DNA from: Parabacteroides sp. 52
GTDB lineage: Bacteria; Bacteroidota; Bacteroidia; Bacteroidales; Tannerellaceae
NCBI RefSeq assembly: GCF_010500925.1
Contig: NZ_QVMG01000001.1
Location: forward strand, 372,001-436,000
DNA: 64,000 nucleotides
Reading direction: 5' to 3'
This document shows positions 16,095-25,376 of this stretch, piece by piece (position 1 is the stretch's first letter; every line of letters begins with the position of its first letter). The translations under genes and the position numbers were made by a program. The notes under the pieces were generated by a model that worked only from the letters and a program-made list of their open reading frames with translations, made no database searches and was not told where the DNA came from.

Positions 16095-16952
16095 TTACCT
16101 ATTATTCTCTAAATTGGCAAAACCTCCATTCTTCTTATCAAACTTTAATCGAGCTGTTCCTGTTTCTCCATTCCTATTTTTTGCTATTATAAATTCTGCG
16201 ACTCCTGACATCGAATTTCCACGTTCATCTTCAAATATCCCATAATATTCAGGTCTGTGAAGAAAACATACAGTATCTGCATCTTCACAAATAGTACCAC
16301 TATCCCTTAAATCCGACAACTGTGGTGCCTTATGTCCAGAATTTCTATTTAGCTCAGATAGAACTATGATAGGTATTTTCAGTTCCATAGATAGCGATTT
16401 GAGAATGCGCATAAAATAATTAATTTCTGAATATCTATTTTCATTATATGATAATTGAGAATAAATACGTTGTAAATAATCTATTACCACAATTTCCACA
16501 TGGTGTTCTATTACTACCTTTCTGATTTTGTAGGCTATATCATCAATTGTAGCCAGTGCCGTATCATCAATGTAGATAGGAAGATCTCCAAACTCTTCTA
16601 CTTTATCTGTTATGTCTGCTGATAACTCTTGGTTATATAATTTTTCCGTGTCGATATCGCAAAAAATGGAAAAAAATCTATTTACCATATGTTGACTGGA
16701 GGATTCTAAAGAAAAGTAACATATCGGTATTTTCTTTTCATTGAACATATTTTTTATCAGTGAGATAGCAAACCCTGTTTTGCCCATAGCGGTCTTTGCT
16801 CCTACAACAATTAATTCCCCCTTTTTTAATCCTCCCATAATGTTGTCAACACTATGATAACCTGTATTATAAACAGTCGCTGTTGCTTTGTTTTCAACAG
16901 AGGTTTGCATAATCTCTCTAATAGATTTTGTTGAAATTTCACTTGTATTCAT
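16095..16952 (-). CDS. Orphan DnaB-like helicase core (no N-terminal domain)
   Basis: A 285-residue RecA-fold ATPase matching only the C-terminal domain of replicative helicase DnaB. Walker A GAKTAMGKTG is at residues 51-60, Walker B VIDYLQRI follows, then LSELNR and SDLRDSGTICEDADTV, and the terminal NRNGETGTARLKF strand. The DnaG-binding N-terminal domain of full DnaB (about 450-500 residues in total) is absent; only about 25 residues precede the fold. The coding DNA is visibly more AT-rich than mutB, and codon use leans to A/T endings, which suggests acquisition. No phage or integrase gene is adjacent. Function is unknown. Confidence 0.85.
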   Translation of the reverse strand: MNTSEISTKSIREIMQTSVENKATATVYNTGYHSVDNIMGGLKKGELIVVGAKTAMGKTGFAISLIKNMFNEKKIPICYFSLESSSQHMVNRFFSIFCDIDTEKLYNQELSADITDKVEEFGDLPIYIDDTALATIDDIAYKIRKVVIEHHVEIVVIDYLQRIYSQLSYNENRYSEINYFMRILKSLSMELKIPIIVLSELNRNSGHKAPQLSDLRDSGTICEDADTVCFLHRPEYYGIFEDERGNSMSGVAEFIIAKNRNGETGTARLKFDKKNGGFANLENNR

Positions 16953-17083
16953 ACCGTATCCTAAATTTGTTTTGTTTATTCTATGAGTCCCAAAGGTAGT
17001 AAATATCTAAGGATATATAACTGGACAATTTTGTTTTCCTTTTCCTTGGCATGCGGAATTTCCCAAAACGCCCTTGCCAACAA

Positions 17084-17182
17084 TCCCGCAAGTGCGGGAA
17101 ACTTGCCAATGATCCTGGCTCATTTCCCGCATCTTTCGGAAATCTCTAAAGAACTGCTGCAAAACATCCCGCACTTGCGGGA
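17084..17182. repeat. Three palindromes about 41 bp apart upstream of the DUF6261 gene
   Basis: TCCCGCAAGTGCGGGA (17084-17099) and TCCCGCACTTGCGGGA (17167-17182) are near-perfect palindromes. Between them ATTTCC...GGAAAT (17122-17143) is a related, degenerate one. CTTGCCAACAAT and CTTGCCAATGAT form direct repeats. The array occupies the 293-nt gap between the helicase and DUF6261 genes. A 69-codon frame crosses it but looks incidental. Confidence 0.8.
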
Positions 17183-17245
17183 AATCCCCTAAATGTTTAG
17201 CAACTTTATCCCACCTTACTATTTATAAATTTAAAACATAGAACT

Positions 17246-18103
17246 ATGAAAACTATCCTAAATTCTCGTCACCTATTGAACAACATCCGAAATGGAGAAC
17301 ATTTTGAGTTTCACGCATCAGTAATCAAACTCATGACTGATAAAATGGTGTTGCTGCCAGGGCTTACACGTTTGTGGAATGTATATCGTCCCTTGTTCGA
17401 GCGAGAAGATCTAATTTTCAAACAGCATCGGAAAGCGGCAGAAACGGAGCAAATCCAAGCTGCCGACAAGAAACGGGACGATACGTTTATGATGTTCAAG
17501 CGGACAGTCGATTTCTCCCTCCACAGCGCTGATCCTGTTACAAAAACAGCAGCTAAAAAGTTGAAATATGTATTGGATAACTTCAAAGGGGTAAATACGA
17601 AAGCGTATGTAGAAAACACGGCACTTCTTTCGAACATGATTCAGGAACTGGAAAAGCCGGAAAATGCAAGTGCTGTAACGCAGTTGGCTTTAACGGCTAC
17701 GGTGGTGCAATTAAAAACCGAGAATCTGGCTTTTTCGGATATTTACAGTGAACGTGCGACCAGCCAGTATTCCAAAAAAGAATTAGGAACAATGGAGACG
17801 ATCCGCCCAAAAACAGACAACGCATATGTCGAACTTGCTGACGGTATCAATACTTTGTACAAATCAAATGAGATGCTGGCACAGGATGAAGAGATGCGCG
17901 AATTGTTAGGATCCATTATCGACACAATTAATTCTTATATCTTGCAATGGGAAAGTTCCTATATACGTCGCTCCCCTAATAAGAAGCCGGATAATAAACC
18001 GGATGATAATAATCCAGTTCAACCAGATATTCCTAATGATCCCGATGAACCACAAAATCCAGATGATCCTTCTGACCCAGATGATCCAGGAACTTATGAG
18101 TGA
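17246..18103 (+). CDS. DUF6261 family protein with Pro/Asp/Asn-rich tail
   Basis: A 285-residue protein. The first 245 residues are helical and resemble DUF6261, a Bacteroidota family of unknown function (start MKTILNSRHLLNNIRNGEHF; inner SALQ-like helical repeats). The last 40 residues are low complexity, built from repeated PD/DP/PN units such as PDDNNP and DPDDPSDPDDP, and look disordered. There is no signal peptide. It is monocistronic, preceded by a palindrome array and followed by a strong terminator. The family name is from recollection of the N-terminal pattern. Confidence 0.7.
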   Translation: MKTILNSRHLLNNIRNGEHFEFHASVIKLMTDKMVLLPGLTRLWNVYRPLFEREDLIFKQHRKAAETEQIQAADKKRDDTFMMFKRTVDFSLHSADPVTKTAAKKLKYVLDNFKGVNTKAYVENTALLSNMIQELEKPENASAVTQLALTATVVQLKTENLAFSDIYSERATSQYSKKELGTMETIRPKTDNAYVELADGINTLYKSNEMLAQDEEMRELLGSIIDTINSYILQWESSYIRRSPNKKPDNKPDDNNPVQPDIPNDPDEPQNPDDPSDPDDPGTYE

Positions 18104-18116
18104 TTTACATAAAAAC

Positions 18117-18155
18117 AAAAATCCACTTTGCCTCTGTTTTGCAAAGTGGATTTTT
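18117..18155 (+). terminator. Terminator after the DUF6261 gene
   Basis: AAATCCACTTTGC / GCAAAGTGGATTT stem with a CTCTGTTTT loop and a following T run. The rest of the 295-nt gap up to 18398 holds only the promoter noted at 18354. Confidence 0.88.
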
Positions 18156-18353
18156 AAATTACAAAATTATCACACAAAGAAGCAGGGCTTACTATCTGAG
18201 TAAAACATCAAAACAGTCAACAATCATTTACTGATTCTATAATTGTTTCTTTCAAAATAGAATTATGTGAAAGATATGAACCTTTTCCTGTCCAGGAGAT
18301 TATGAAGGAGAGAGATATCTTCAAAAAGGAAGAATTCGTTTCGATTATCTTTT

Positions 18354-18361
18354 TATCTTTG
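18354..18361 (+). promoter_or_regulatory. -7 element of the ABC transporter gene
   Basis: TATCTTTG matches TAnnTTTG, 37 nt before the ATG at 18399; no clear -33 element. Confidence 0.5.
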
Positions 18362-18398
18362 CAGAAGTGTATGTAATTAAAAAACCGCCTTTTTATCC

Positions 18399-21320
18399 AT
18401 GAATGAAAGTATTCTCAATGGACTCTTAAATCTCTTTGCGATTTTCGCCTCTATGGTGCGAATCGAAAACGAACAGGCTCGCCGGGCTATTCATTCTTAT
18501 CTTTCCAGCCACTTTGGCGTACGTTCTCACGAAGAATATATTGGGCTTTACAACGAGCTGCGCAGTATGTACGACGATGCTCTTTTTCCCATAGACAAAG
18601 AAACGGTTGTCCGGAATATCTGCACGCAGATGAAAGTAAAATTAACAGCCGAAGAGCAATACCTCCTTTTGGTGCGCTTTGTTGAATTTGCTTACAGCAA
18701 CAGTAAAGGGCTGGAAGACCATCTGCACATCTTCGGTATTGTCGCTGATATTTTCAATCTGTCCCAGGATGAGTTCAACGATATATTGGCATTTGTTACC
18801 CATATCCACTCCCCTTCCCTGCTTATTATCGACGGTCAAACGCAGACGGATGCCTGCGAGAATCATATTTCCCGTGAAGGATTAGAAGGGGATATTGTGG
18901 TCTTGTTTATCAAACGTTTTGATAAGTATATATTCACATATAACGGAAGCGGGCTGGTCTTTATGAATGACATCCCCCTGGCCCCGCACACATTCTATGG
19001 CTGGCAACACAGCAGCGTATTAAAGAGTCCGTTGTTCCGGCCTGTATATCACAGTGATTTGCAGGACGTTTTCAATAAGAGAGAAGAAAGACAGGTGGTA
19101 CACCTGGCCGGAAGAGATATCGAATTTTCTTTCAAAAAGAGCACCAATGGTTTGCATAACTTCTCTTTTGACCTGGAATCCGGGCAGATGGTGGCTATTA
19201 TGGGAGGAAGTGGCGTCGGCAAATCCACTTTGTTGGGTATCATGAATGGGAATATCACGCCGGATTCGGGTTCTATTACTGTAAATGGACATGCGATTCA
19301 TAGTCCGGCAGGCAAGCAGTTGATAGGTTTTGTTCCCCAGGATGATCTATTGATTGAAGAATTGACCGTATACGAGAACCTTTGGTTCACGGCACGTCTC
19401 TCTTTTGAAGGACTTTCCAGGGATGAATTAGAGAAACGCGTCGACACGGTATTAGCCGAACTGGATCTGACAGATATAAAATCCCTGGCAGTAGGTTCTC
19501 CCATCCGAAAAACAATCAGCGGAGGCCAACGCAAACGACTCAACATCGCCCTTGAACTCCTTCGGGAACCGGCTATTCTTTACCTGGACGAGCCTACATC
19601 GGGCCTATCCTCTACCGACTCGGAAAAGGTCATCATGTTGTTGAAAGAACAAACACACAAAGGACGTTTGATCGTTGTCAATATCCACCAGCCCTCCTCG
19701 GAAATATATAAACTATTCGATCGTTTATGGTTGTTGGACAAAGGGGGATATCCGATTTATGACGGGAACCCGATCGAAGCCATCACCTACTTCAAGCAGG
19801 CGGCCAAATACACAGACCAGGACATCAGTGTATGCAGTACATGCGGAAATGTAAACCCGGAACTGATCCTGAATATCATTGATTCCAAGATGATCGATGA
19901 CTCCGGGAATCAAACGAACATACGCAAATTCACACCGGAAGAATGGCATGAACGATACCTCCATGCCCGTCCCACATGGAAAAAGATCCGGAAAACCCAA
20001 CTACCGGAAAACCGGCAACAAAAACCACCCTGGTGGAAACAATTCCTGATCTTTCTGGAGCGGAATATACGCACCAAACTGACCAATAAACAATACCTGA
20101 TAATTGCCCTTGTCGAAGCCCCTCTATTGGCCATACTGGTAGCCTTACTTACCCGTTATGTACATAATGGGGAGTACACATTGTATAACAATAAAAATTT
20201 TGTTTCTTATATTTTCATGGCTGTGATTGTGGTCACCTTCATCGGCATGAGTATCAGTGCCGAAGAAATCATAAAAGACCGGATCATATTAAAAAGAGAA
20301 CGCTTCCTGCAACTGAGCAGGGGCAGTTACCTCTGGTCCAAAATCTTTTATTTATTTGCTCTGTCCGGCTTTCAGACCTTGTTGTTTATTGGGGTTGGAA
20401 ACGCGATTATGGGGGTTCCCTTTGATATGTTATTTATATGGTGGAGCCTGTTATGGACCACAGCCTTCCTGGCTAACCTGACGGGATTATGGCTCTCGCA
20501 AACCCTCAGTTCCATCGTAGCTATTTATATATCCATTCCCCTTTTATTGATCCCTCAGATCTTATTATGCGGTTTGGTTATAAATTTCGACGACCTGAAT
20601 ACCAGCGCTTCCCAAAAGAACATAGTGCCGTTAATCGGAGAAGTGATACCTTCGCGCTGGACATTTGAGGCACTCATGGTGGAGCAATTCAAAAGCAATA
20701 CGTACAATCAACCCTTCTTCCCGATTGAAAAAGAAAAATACCTGGCACAATACTACGGAAACATCCATGCCCAAGAAGTGCGTAATCTTGTGGACAAGAT
20801 GTATGGAATAGACAGCGTTTCCATCCGGCAAACCATTCAGAATGAATTAGGCATACTAAGCCGTGCCGCCCGTATAGCTCCAATAGGAAAAGAGGAATCC
20901 TATATCCATTACCTCGACAAAGTCACCGAAGCACTCCGTCAAAGGGCACATAACTTTACAGCTTTACTGGAGCAGGAACAACAAAAAAGAATCAAGACAC
21001 ACGACGTCGCCTGGTTCAATAAGCTGAAAAAGAAACATCACAATGCCGGCATTGAAGAGTTGGTCATGAACGTACGCTCTTCCCGTTTTTATAAAGAAAG
21101 TAACCACCGGATCTATCCACAGATAGGATTTATCTATTTTGAACCGGATAATTACTGGGGACGTGCTCACTTCTATGCACAACAAAAGAATATCGCCGGG
21201 AATTTAATTTCAACATATAATTTTAATTTATTGATTCTCGGTTTCTTTGTCGTTTTAGTCATAATAGCTATATTCGCAGAGTTTCCCGGGAAATATATAC
21301 GGGACCCCAAAGAATATTAG
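18399..21320 (+). CDS. Fused ABC-2 (ABCG-type) transporter with TerB-like N-terminus
   Basis: A 973-residue half-transporter. Residues 1-140 are helical and acidic, resembling a TerB-like domain; a short beta region follows to about 240. The ABC domain has Walker A GGSGVGKST (about 268), signature ISGGQRKR (about 372) and Walker B LYLDEPTSG (about 394). The permease part has hydrophobic segments around 565-590, 600-620, 645-665, 680-720 and 725-745, then a long soluble insert and a final membrane helix near 945-965. The ABCG order (ATPase first) suggests export; the substrate is unknown. It lies 24 nt before a lipoprotein gene, probably co-transcribed. Confidence 0.88.
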   Translation: MNESILNGLLNLFAIFASMVRIENEQARRAIHSYLSSHFGVRSHEEYIGLYNELRSMYDDALFPIDKETVVRNICTQMKVKLTAEEQYLLLVRFVEFAYSNSKGLEDHLHIFGIVADIFNLSQDEFNDILAFVTHIHSPSLLIIDGQTQTDACENHISREGLEGDIVVLFIKRFDKYIFTYNGSGLVFMNDIPLAPHTFYGWQHSSVLKSPLFRPVYHSDLQDVFNKREERQVVHLAGRDIEFSFKKSTNGLHNFSFDLESGQMVAIMGGSGVGKSTLLGIMNGNITPDSGSITVNGHAIHSPAGKQLIGFVPQDDLLIEELTVYENLWFTARLSFEGLSRDELEKRVDTVLAELDLTDIKSLAVGSPIRKTISGGQRKRLNIALELLREPAILYLDEPTSGLSSTDSEKVIMLLKEQTHKGRLIVVNIHQPSSEIYKLFDRLWLLDKGGYPIYDGNPIEAITYFKQAAKYTDQDISVCSTCGNVNPELILNIIDSKMIDDSGNQTNIRKFTPEEWHERYLHARPTWKKIRKTQLPENRQQKPPWWKQFLIFLERNIRTKLTNKQYLIIALVEAPLLAILVALLTRYVHNGEYTLYNNKNFVSYIFMAVIVVTFIGMSISAEEIIKDRIILKRERFLQLSRGSYLWSKIFYLFALSGFQTLLFIGVGNAIMGVPFDMLFIWWSLLWTTAFLANLTGLWLSQTLSSIVAIYISIPLLLIPQILLCGLVINFDDLNTSASQKNIVPLIGEVIPSRWTFEALMVEQFKSNTYNQPFFPIEKEKYLAQYYGNIHAQEVRNLVDKMYGIDSVSIRQTIQNELGILSRAARIAPIGKEESYIHYLDKVTEALRQRAHNFTALLEQEQQKRIKTHDVAWFNKLKKKHHNAGIEELVMNVRSSRFYKESNHRIYPQIGFIYFEPDNYWGRAHFYAQQKNIAGNLISTYNFNLLILGFFVVLVIIAIFAEFPGKYIRDPKEY

Positions 21321-21353
21321 AAAACAAGAATACAAATTATTAAAATGAACATT

Positions 21354-22178
21354 ATGAAAAAAAGTTTTGTTAATCTGCTAACCGTAGCGGTAGTAATATT
21401 CGGTATAGCTTCTTGTACCGGGAAAAAGGCAAAAGAAGAAGCAGCGACAGAAGAAGCTGCCGTCATTGCGGGTAATATTCCTAAAAGCTTATTAACGGAA
21501 GAACTTAAAACAGAAACGATTCAGTTACTTAACGACCTGCCTGACTCTGAAATTCCTTACCGCATTTCATCGGGTGAGGTGACTGTAGGAGTTGCTGACA
21601 GCAAATACATGTTGGCGGTAGCCCAAGCGGCTGAGTTGACCACTCCTTCCCAGAAAGCCCGTGCCTGCGGTATCTATCTGGCAGATTTCAATGTATTGAC
21701 AGTTACCGGCCAACCGACAACTGAAGTAGAAGGTGTATTGGCTAAATTAACAGCAGAACTGAACATCTCTTATCTGTTGGATATCCTGAAAGTATCAGTA
21801 CCAAAAGAAGCTACAAAAGAAGAAATTCAACACTTCTATGCCAGCCAGGAAGACAAGATGGTAAAAGCCTTGGCCGAAGACGATAAGATCCATGTGGCTA
21901 TTGATATCTTAGGAGGTGCAGCAGCTGAATATGCTTGCCTGATAGCGAATCCGACTTTGGTTGTTAAAGGAGATGCTACTTCTGCCGGTCTTTCTGAAAA
22001 CATGGAAAAAAGAATTGAAATCTTGGGTGAAATCACCAATGATCTTTCGGCTTACTATCCTGAAATGAAGACCTTAGGAGAGACAATCCTTCCGTTGAAA
22101 GACAAAGTTACTTCTATCCAGGCAGCCAGAGATGCCAATGCTGATATCCTGGCTATCCGTGATGCTTTACTGAAATAA
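21354..22178 (+). CDS. Putative lipoprotein, function unknown
   Basis: A 274-residue lipoprotein: MKKSFVNLL signal, lipobox GIASC, then a Glu/Ala-rich linker (KKAKEEAATEEAA) and a helical domain. No known catalytic motif is visible. An ATG three codons upstream (21345) is an equal alternative start. It follows the ABC transporter closely and ends at a terminator, so it may be an accessory of that transporter. Confidence 0.75.
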   Translation: MKKSFVNLLTVAVVIFGIASCTGKKAKEEAATEEAAVIAGNIPKSLLTEELKTETIQLLNDLPDSEIPYRISSGEVTVGVADSKYMLAVAQAAELTTPSQKARACGIYLADFNVLTVTGQPTTEVEGVLAKLTAELNISYLLDILKVSVPKEATKEEIQHFYASQEDKMVKALAEDDKIHVAIDILGGAAAEYACLIANPTLVVKGDATSAGLSENMEKRIEILGEITNDLSAYYPEMKTLGETILPLKDKVTSIQAARDANADILAIRDALLK

Positions 22179-22195
22179 CACAAAAAAATATACCC

Positions 22196-22234
22196 ATAAA
22201 AAAGGATGCTTATTCATTAAGCATCCTTTTTTTG
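22196..22234 (+). terminator. Bidirectional terminator after the lipoprotein gene
   Basis: AAAAAAGGATGCTTA / TAAGCATCCTTTTTT stem with a short loop between the convergent lipoprotein gene and the PP2C gene. Confidence 0.88.
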
Positions 22235-22253
22235 TATCCCCTCACACAGGTTT

Positions 22254-23417
22254 TCAACCTTTGTATGAGATAGACAAGATTGTAATATCATCAGATTGTA
22301 CAGCCCCAACAACAAATTCACCTACAGTTTCAGTGATTCGTTCGACAATATCTTTGCACGCATAACCGGTAAACTCCATACAGTTTTCCAATAACCGTTT
22401 TTCGCCATACAACTCATTCGTTTTATTCTTCGCTTCCGTAATGCCATCGGTATATAGAAACAAATTATCTCCGGGAGCCAATTGCAACTCTTTCTCGTGA
22501 TAAGTAGAGTCAGTCAAAGCCCCCAATATCCGATCCCCGGTCAACGTCACAAAAGAGACCGTCGAATCGCATTTCATTAAAACCGGAGGATTATGCCCTG
22601 CATTGCAATACGTAACCAAACCGGTATGAACATTAAGAATACCATAAAAGACAGTCACAAACATATCGTTCACACTTTCTTTACAAAGAATCTCATTGGC
22701 TCGTTTCATACACATGGCCGCAGAGTTTTCACTTAAAGCAATCGCACGGATCACCGTACGACTGATCGCCATAAAAATGGCAGCCGGCACCCCCTTGCCG
22801 GAGACATCCGCAATCACGAATCCCAACCGGTCGTCATCGATCTTAAAGAAATCATAGAAGTCGCCACCCACATATTTGGCAGCACTCATATAAGCGTAAA
22901 TATCAAATGTCTTTTCCCGCGGAAAAGGATCGAACATCTTGGGCAAGATCGTTTCCTGAATCTCCCGTGCAACCTTTAAATCCGACTGAATAGACTTCAA
23001 TTGTAAATGTTCATTCTGGGCATTTTTGACAAAGTCTATCTGTTCAATCGCTTTCTCTATCGTACGATCCAGGTCTTCCAGGTTGATCGGTTTGGTGGTA
23101 AAGTCAAATGCTCCCCGGTTCATTGCCGTACGGATATTTTCCATGTCTCCGTAAGCAGATACCATAATACATTTCATGGCCGGGTTACGCAATTCATTGA
23201 TCTTTGTCAATAAGGTCAATCCATCCATTTCCGGCATATTGATATCACTCAATATAATATCAAAATCCGGTTGAGCCAGAATAGCCTGCAAAGCCTCCAA
23301 TCCATTGTGGACAAAGGTAAATTCGTATTCTCCTTTTTTTATTTTACGCCGGAAATACTGACTCAATAATATTTCCAGGTCTTGTTCGTCGTCTACACTT
23401 AATATCTTTATCGCCAT
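22254..23417 (-). CDS. Receiver domain fused to PP2C/SpoIIE phosphatase (RsbU/RsbP-like)
   Basis: A 387-residue protein. The receiver domain (1-125) has the acidic pair VDDE, phospho-acceptor D58 in LSDINMPEMDG and K109 in TTKP. A coiled linker (about 125-165) leads to a PP2C SpoIIE domain with YVGGDFYDFF, IADVSGKGVPAA and LFLYTDGITEA, all metal-binding Asp present. Such enzymes dephosphorylate a phosphorylated STAS antagonist. It is the last gene of the operon with STAS and RsbW-like genes, so the likely substrate is the STAS protein at 25809-26108, with the kinases phosphorylating the receiver. Confidence 0.93.
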   Translation of the reverse strand: MAIKILSVDDEQDLEILLSQYFRRKIKKGEYEFTFVHNGLEALQAILAQPDFDIILSDINMPEMDGLTLLTKINELRNPAMKCIMVSAYGDMENIRTAMNRGAFDFTTKPINLEDLDRTIEKAIEQIDFVKNAQNEHLQLKSIQSDLKVAREIQETILPKMFDPFPREKTFDIYAYMSAAKYVGGDFYDFFKIDDDRLGFVIADVSGKGVPAAIFMAISRTVIRAIALSENSAAMCMKRANEILCKESVNDMFVTVFYGILNVHTGLVTYCNAGHNPPVLMKCDSTVSFVTLTGDRILGALTDSTYHEKELQLAPGDNLFLYTDGITEAKNKTNELYGEKRLLENCMEFTGYACKDIVERITETVGEFVVGAVQSDDITILSISYKG

Positions 23418-23426
23418 AATTTTTTC

Positions 23427-24257
23427 TTATCCTCTTGAAACAGGTAATGAAATAATAAAACGTGTATACTCATTCTCTACACTTTCCACCTTTATCGTTC
23501 CTTGATGTTTACTTTCAATAATAGATTTTGTAAGAGACAAACCCAGGCCTGTCCCCTCGCCTACCGGCTTGGTTGTAAAGAAAGGGGTATACAACATCTG
23601 AAGCACCTCTTGCGGCATACCGACCCCATTATCCTCTATGGTTAATAACACCCCATTCTCTTCTTTCCGTAAATCGACTTTGATCGTTGGTTGATAAGGT
23701 GTGTCTGAGGCCATCTTCGCTTTACTGAATACAGCATAACAGGCATTATTCATTAGATTGATAACCGCCCGGCTCAGATCCTGTGGAATAACAGAAAGCA
23801 GGGGTATATCCGCTCCGTAGTTTTCCTGTATGGCTACATTGAAACTCTTATTATTGGCACGTACTGCATGATAAGACAACCAAAGGTATTCATGAATCAG
23901 TTGTTGCAAATCGGTAGGAATAAATTCATCTTTACCCCGCGAATAAAGAAGGATTCCCCGCACAATACTGGATGCTCGGTTCCCATTCTCTTCAATCTTC
24001 CCCATATTCCCCCGTAGATCATTCATGATGTCATGAATATCTTCTTTCGATTCATCGGGCAAGACATCGTCTATCTCTTCCAATACGTCCTGCATCTCCT
24101 GCAAAAGCTTGGAGGACAACTTACTGAAGTTTATAACAAAATTCAGTGGATTCTGTATCTCATGCGCAATACCGGCACTCAACATTCCCAGCGAAGCCAA
24201 CTTATCCTGTTTACTTAACTGTTCTTCCAGATACTTAATTCGATCATTCTGATTCAT
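23427..24257 (-). CDS. Soluble sensor histidine kinase
   Basis: A 276-residue kinase without membrane segment. A short coiled coil (1-20) precedes the HisKA box SAGIAHEIQNPLNF with phospho-acceptor H32, then HATPase_c with an N box (AVINLMNNACYAV), DNGVGMP, FFTTKPVGEGTGLGL. It overlaps the upstream kinase gene by 14 nt, so the two are coupled. The likely target is the receiver of the PP2C protein encoded next. Confidence 0.92.
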   Translation of the reverse strand: MNQNDRIKYLEEQLSKQDKLASLGMLSAGIAHEIQNPLNFVINFSKLSSKLLQEMQDVLEEIDDVLPDESKEDIHDIMNDLRGNMGKIEENGNRASSIVRGILLYSRGKDEFIPTDLQQLIHEYLWLSYHAVRANNKSFNVAIQENYGADIPLLSVIPQDLSRAVINLMNNACYAVFSKAKMASDTPYQPTIKVDLRKEENGVLLTIEDNGVGMPQEVLQMLYTPFFTTKPVGEGTGLGLSLTKSIIESKHQGTIKVESVENEYTRFIISLPVSRG

Positions 24258-25374
24258 CGCTTGCCTCTTTTATTTCTATATTTTGATGAATAGGAACCTT
24301 TACTTCAAACTCCGTGAAATTATTCTTTTCACTCGTCACTGTAAGTATCCCTTTATGATTCAACACAACCTCCCGGCTCAAATACAACCCGATACCGGAA
24401 GCTTCAGAAGTAGGTTTAGTGGTAAAGAAAGGTTCGAAAACCCGATTCTTTATACTCTCTTCAATACCAATACCATTATCGTGAATATAAATAACAATAA
24501 ATTGGCCTTCCCTTCTCACACGCACCTGGAGTTTGGGCGAATAAGTTTCTTTTTCTGCCTTCTTCAACAAGGCATATAAGGCATTGCGATAAATATTCAA
24601 TAAGACTTTACTCATCTGTTCAATATTAATATCAATCATCAGTGGCAAAGCCAGTCCTTCGAAAGTCAATTCAATTTGTTTCTCTTCGATTTCTTTATCA
24701 TACAGTTTAGTGACCACATCCAGGTTTACTTTGCACAAATTATTAATATCTGCAGCAGTAAAATTCCCTTTATGATCTTTCAACAATTCCTCCATAGCTT
24801 TCACGATACGTACCGTATTGGCTCCATGTTCGGTGATTTTCTGGAGGTTGTTGGTTATCATCTCCAGTATTTCCACAGAGTCGACATAGAGTTCCTTGGT
24901 CATTACAGCCTGTTCATCCGTAATGTTTTTTTTCAGTTCCGCCACTAAGTCCACAGACAGACTGGCAAAGTTATTGATATAATTCAGCGGATTGAGAATC
25001 CGGTCAACCAGTCCTTTTGTCAATTGTCCTACCGTAGCCAGGCGTTCGTTACGCACCAACTCATCCTGGGCTTCGGCCAAGGCGTCCAATGCATTGGATA
25101 ACTTTTCCGACTCCTGCATAACCTGGTCACGTTGTACGCGCAGTTCAATAGTGCGTTCCTCTACAATCTTTGCCAGGTATTCTTTCTGTTTCAGCTTCTT
25201 CTTCCAACGCGAACGGACAATCAATAGAATAATCAATACAAGAACAAGAGGGCCAAAAAAAGTATCATAATAAATAGCAAATCCGGTTGCCACGACGCCT
25301 ACCAAAAGACTCTTTTCGGCTATCTGAATCTTTAATTTTAGTTGTTGTATTTCTTTTACATTAAAGTCTGCCAT
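24244..25374 (-). CDS. Membrane histidine-kinase-like protein lacking the phospho-acceptor His
   Basis: A 376-residue protein. One or two hydrophobic segments (about 22-52) are followed by a coiled coil (58-110) and a dimerisation region that aligns residue by residue with the neighbouring kinase, except that the histidine of GIAHEIQNP is Asp here: GLVDRILNP (D124). The ATPase domain keeps N, G1 (DNGIGI), F (FEPFFTTKP) and G2 (GIGLYLS) boxes. It may bind ATP and heterodimerise with the second kinase as a sensor half. The ATG at 25374 is used; the codon two positions before it is TTG. Confidence 0.85.
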   Translation of the reverse strand: MADFNVKEIQQLKLKIQIAEKSLLVGVVATGFAIYYDTFFGPLVLVLIILLIVRSRWKKKLKQKEYLAKIVEERTIELRVQRDQVMQESEKLSNALDALAEAQDELVRNERLATVGQLTKGLVDRILNPLNYINNFASLSVDLVAELKKNITDEQAVMTKELYVDSVEILEMITNNLQKITEHGANTVRIVKAMEELLKDHKGNFTAADINNLCKVNLDVVTKLYDKEIEEKQIELTFEGLALPLMIDINIEQMSKVLLNIYRNALYALLKKAEKETYSPKLQVRVRREGQFIVIYIHDNGIGIEESIKNRVFEPFFTTKPTSEASGIGLYLSREVVLNHKGILTVTSEKNNFTEFEVKVPIHQNIEIKEASDESE

Positions 25375-25376
25375 AA

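Noticed and set aside
16983..17192. A 69-codon open frame with a possible signal-like start
   Set aside because: It runs straight through the palindrome array and its codons are set by the repeats; no ribosome site or family likeness was seen.
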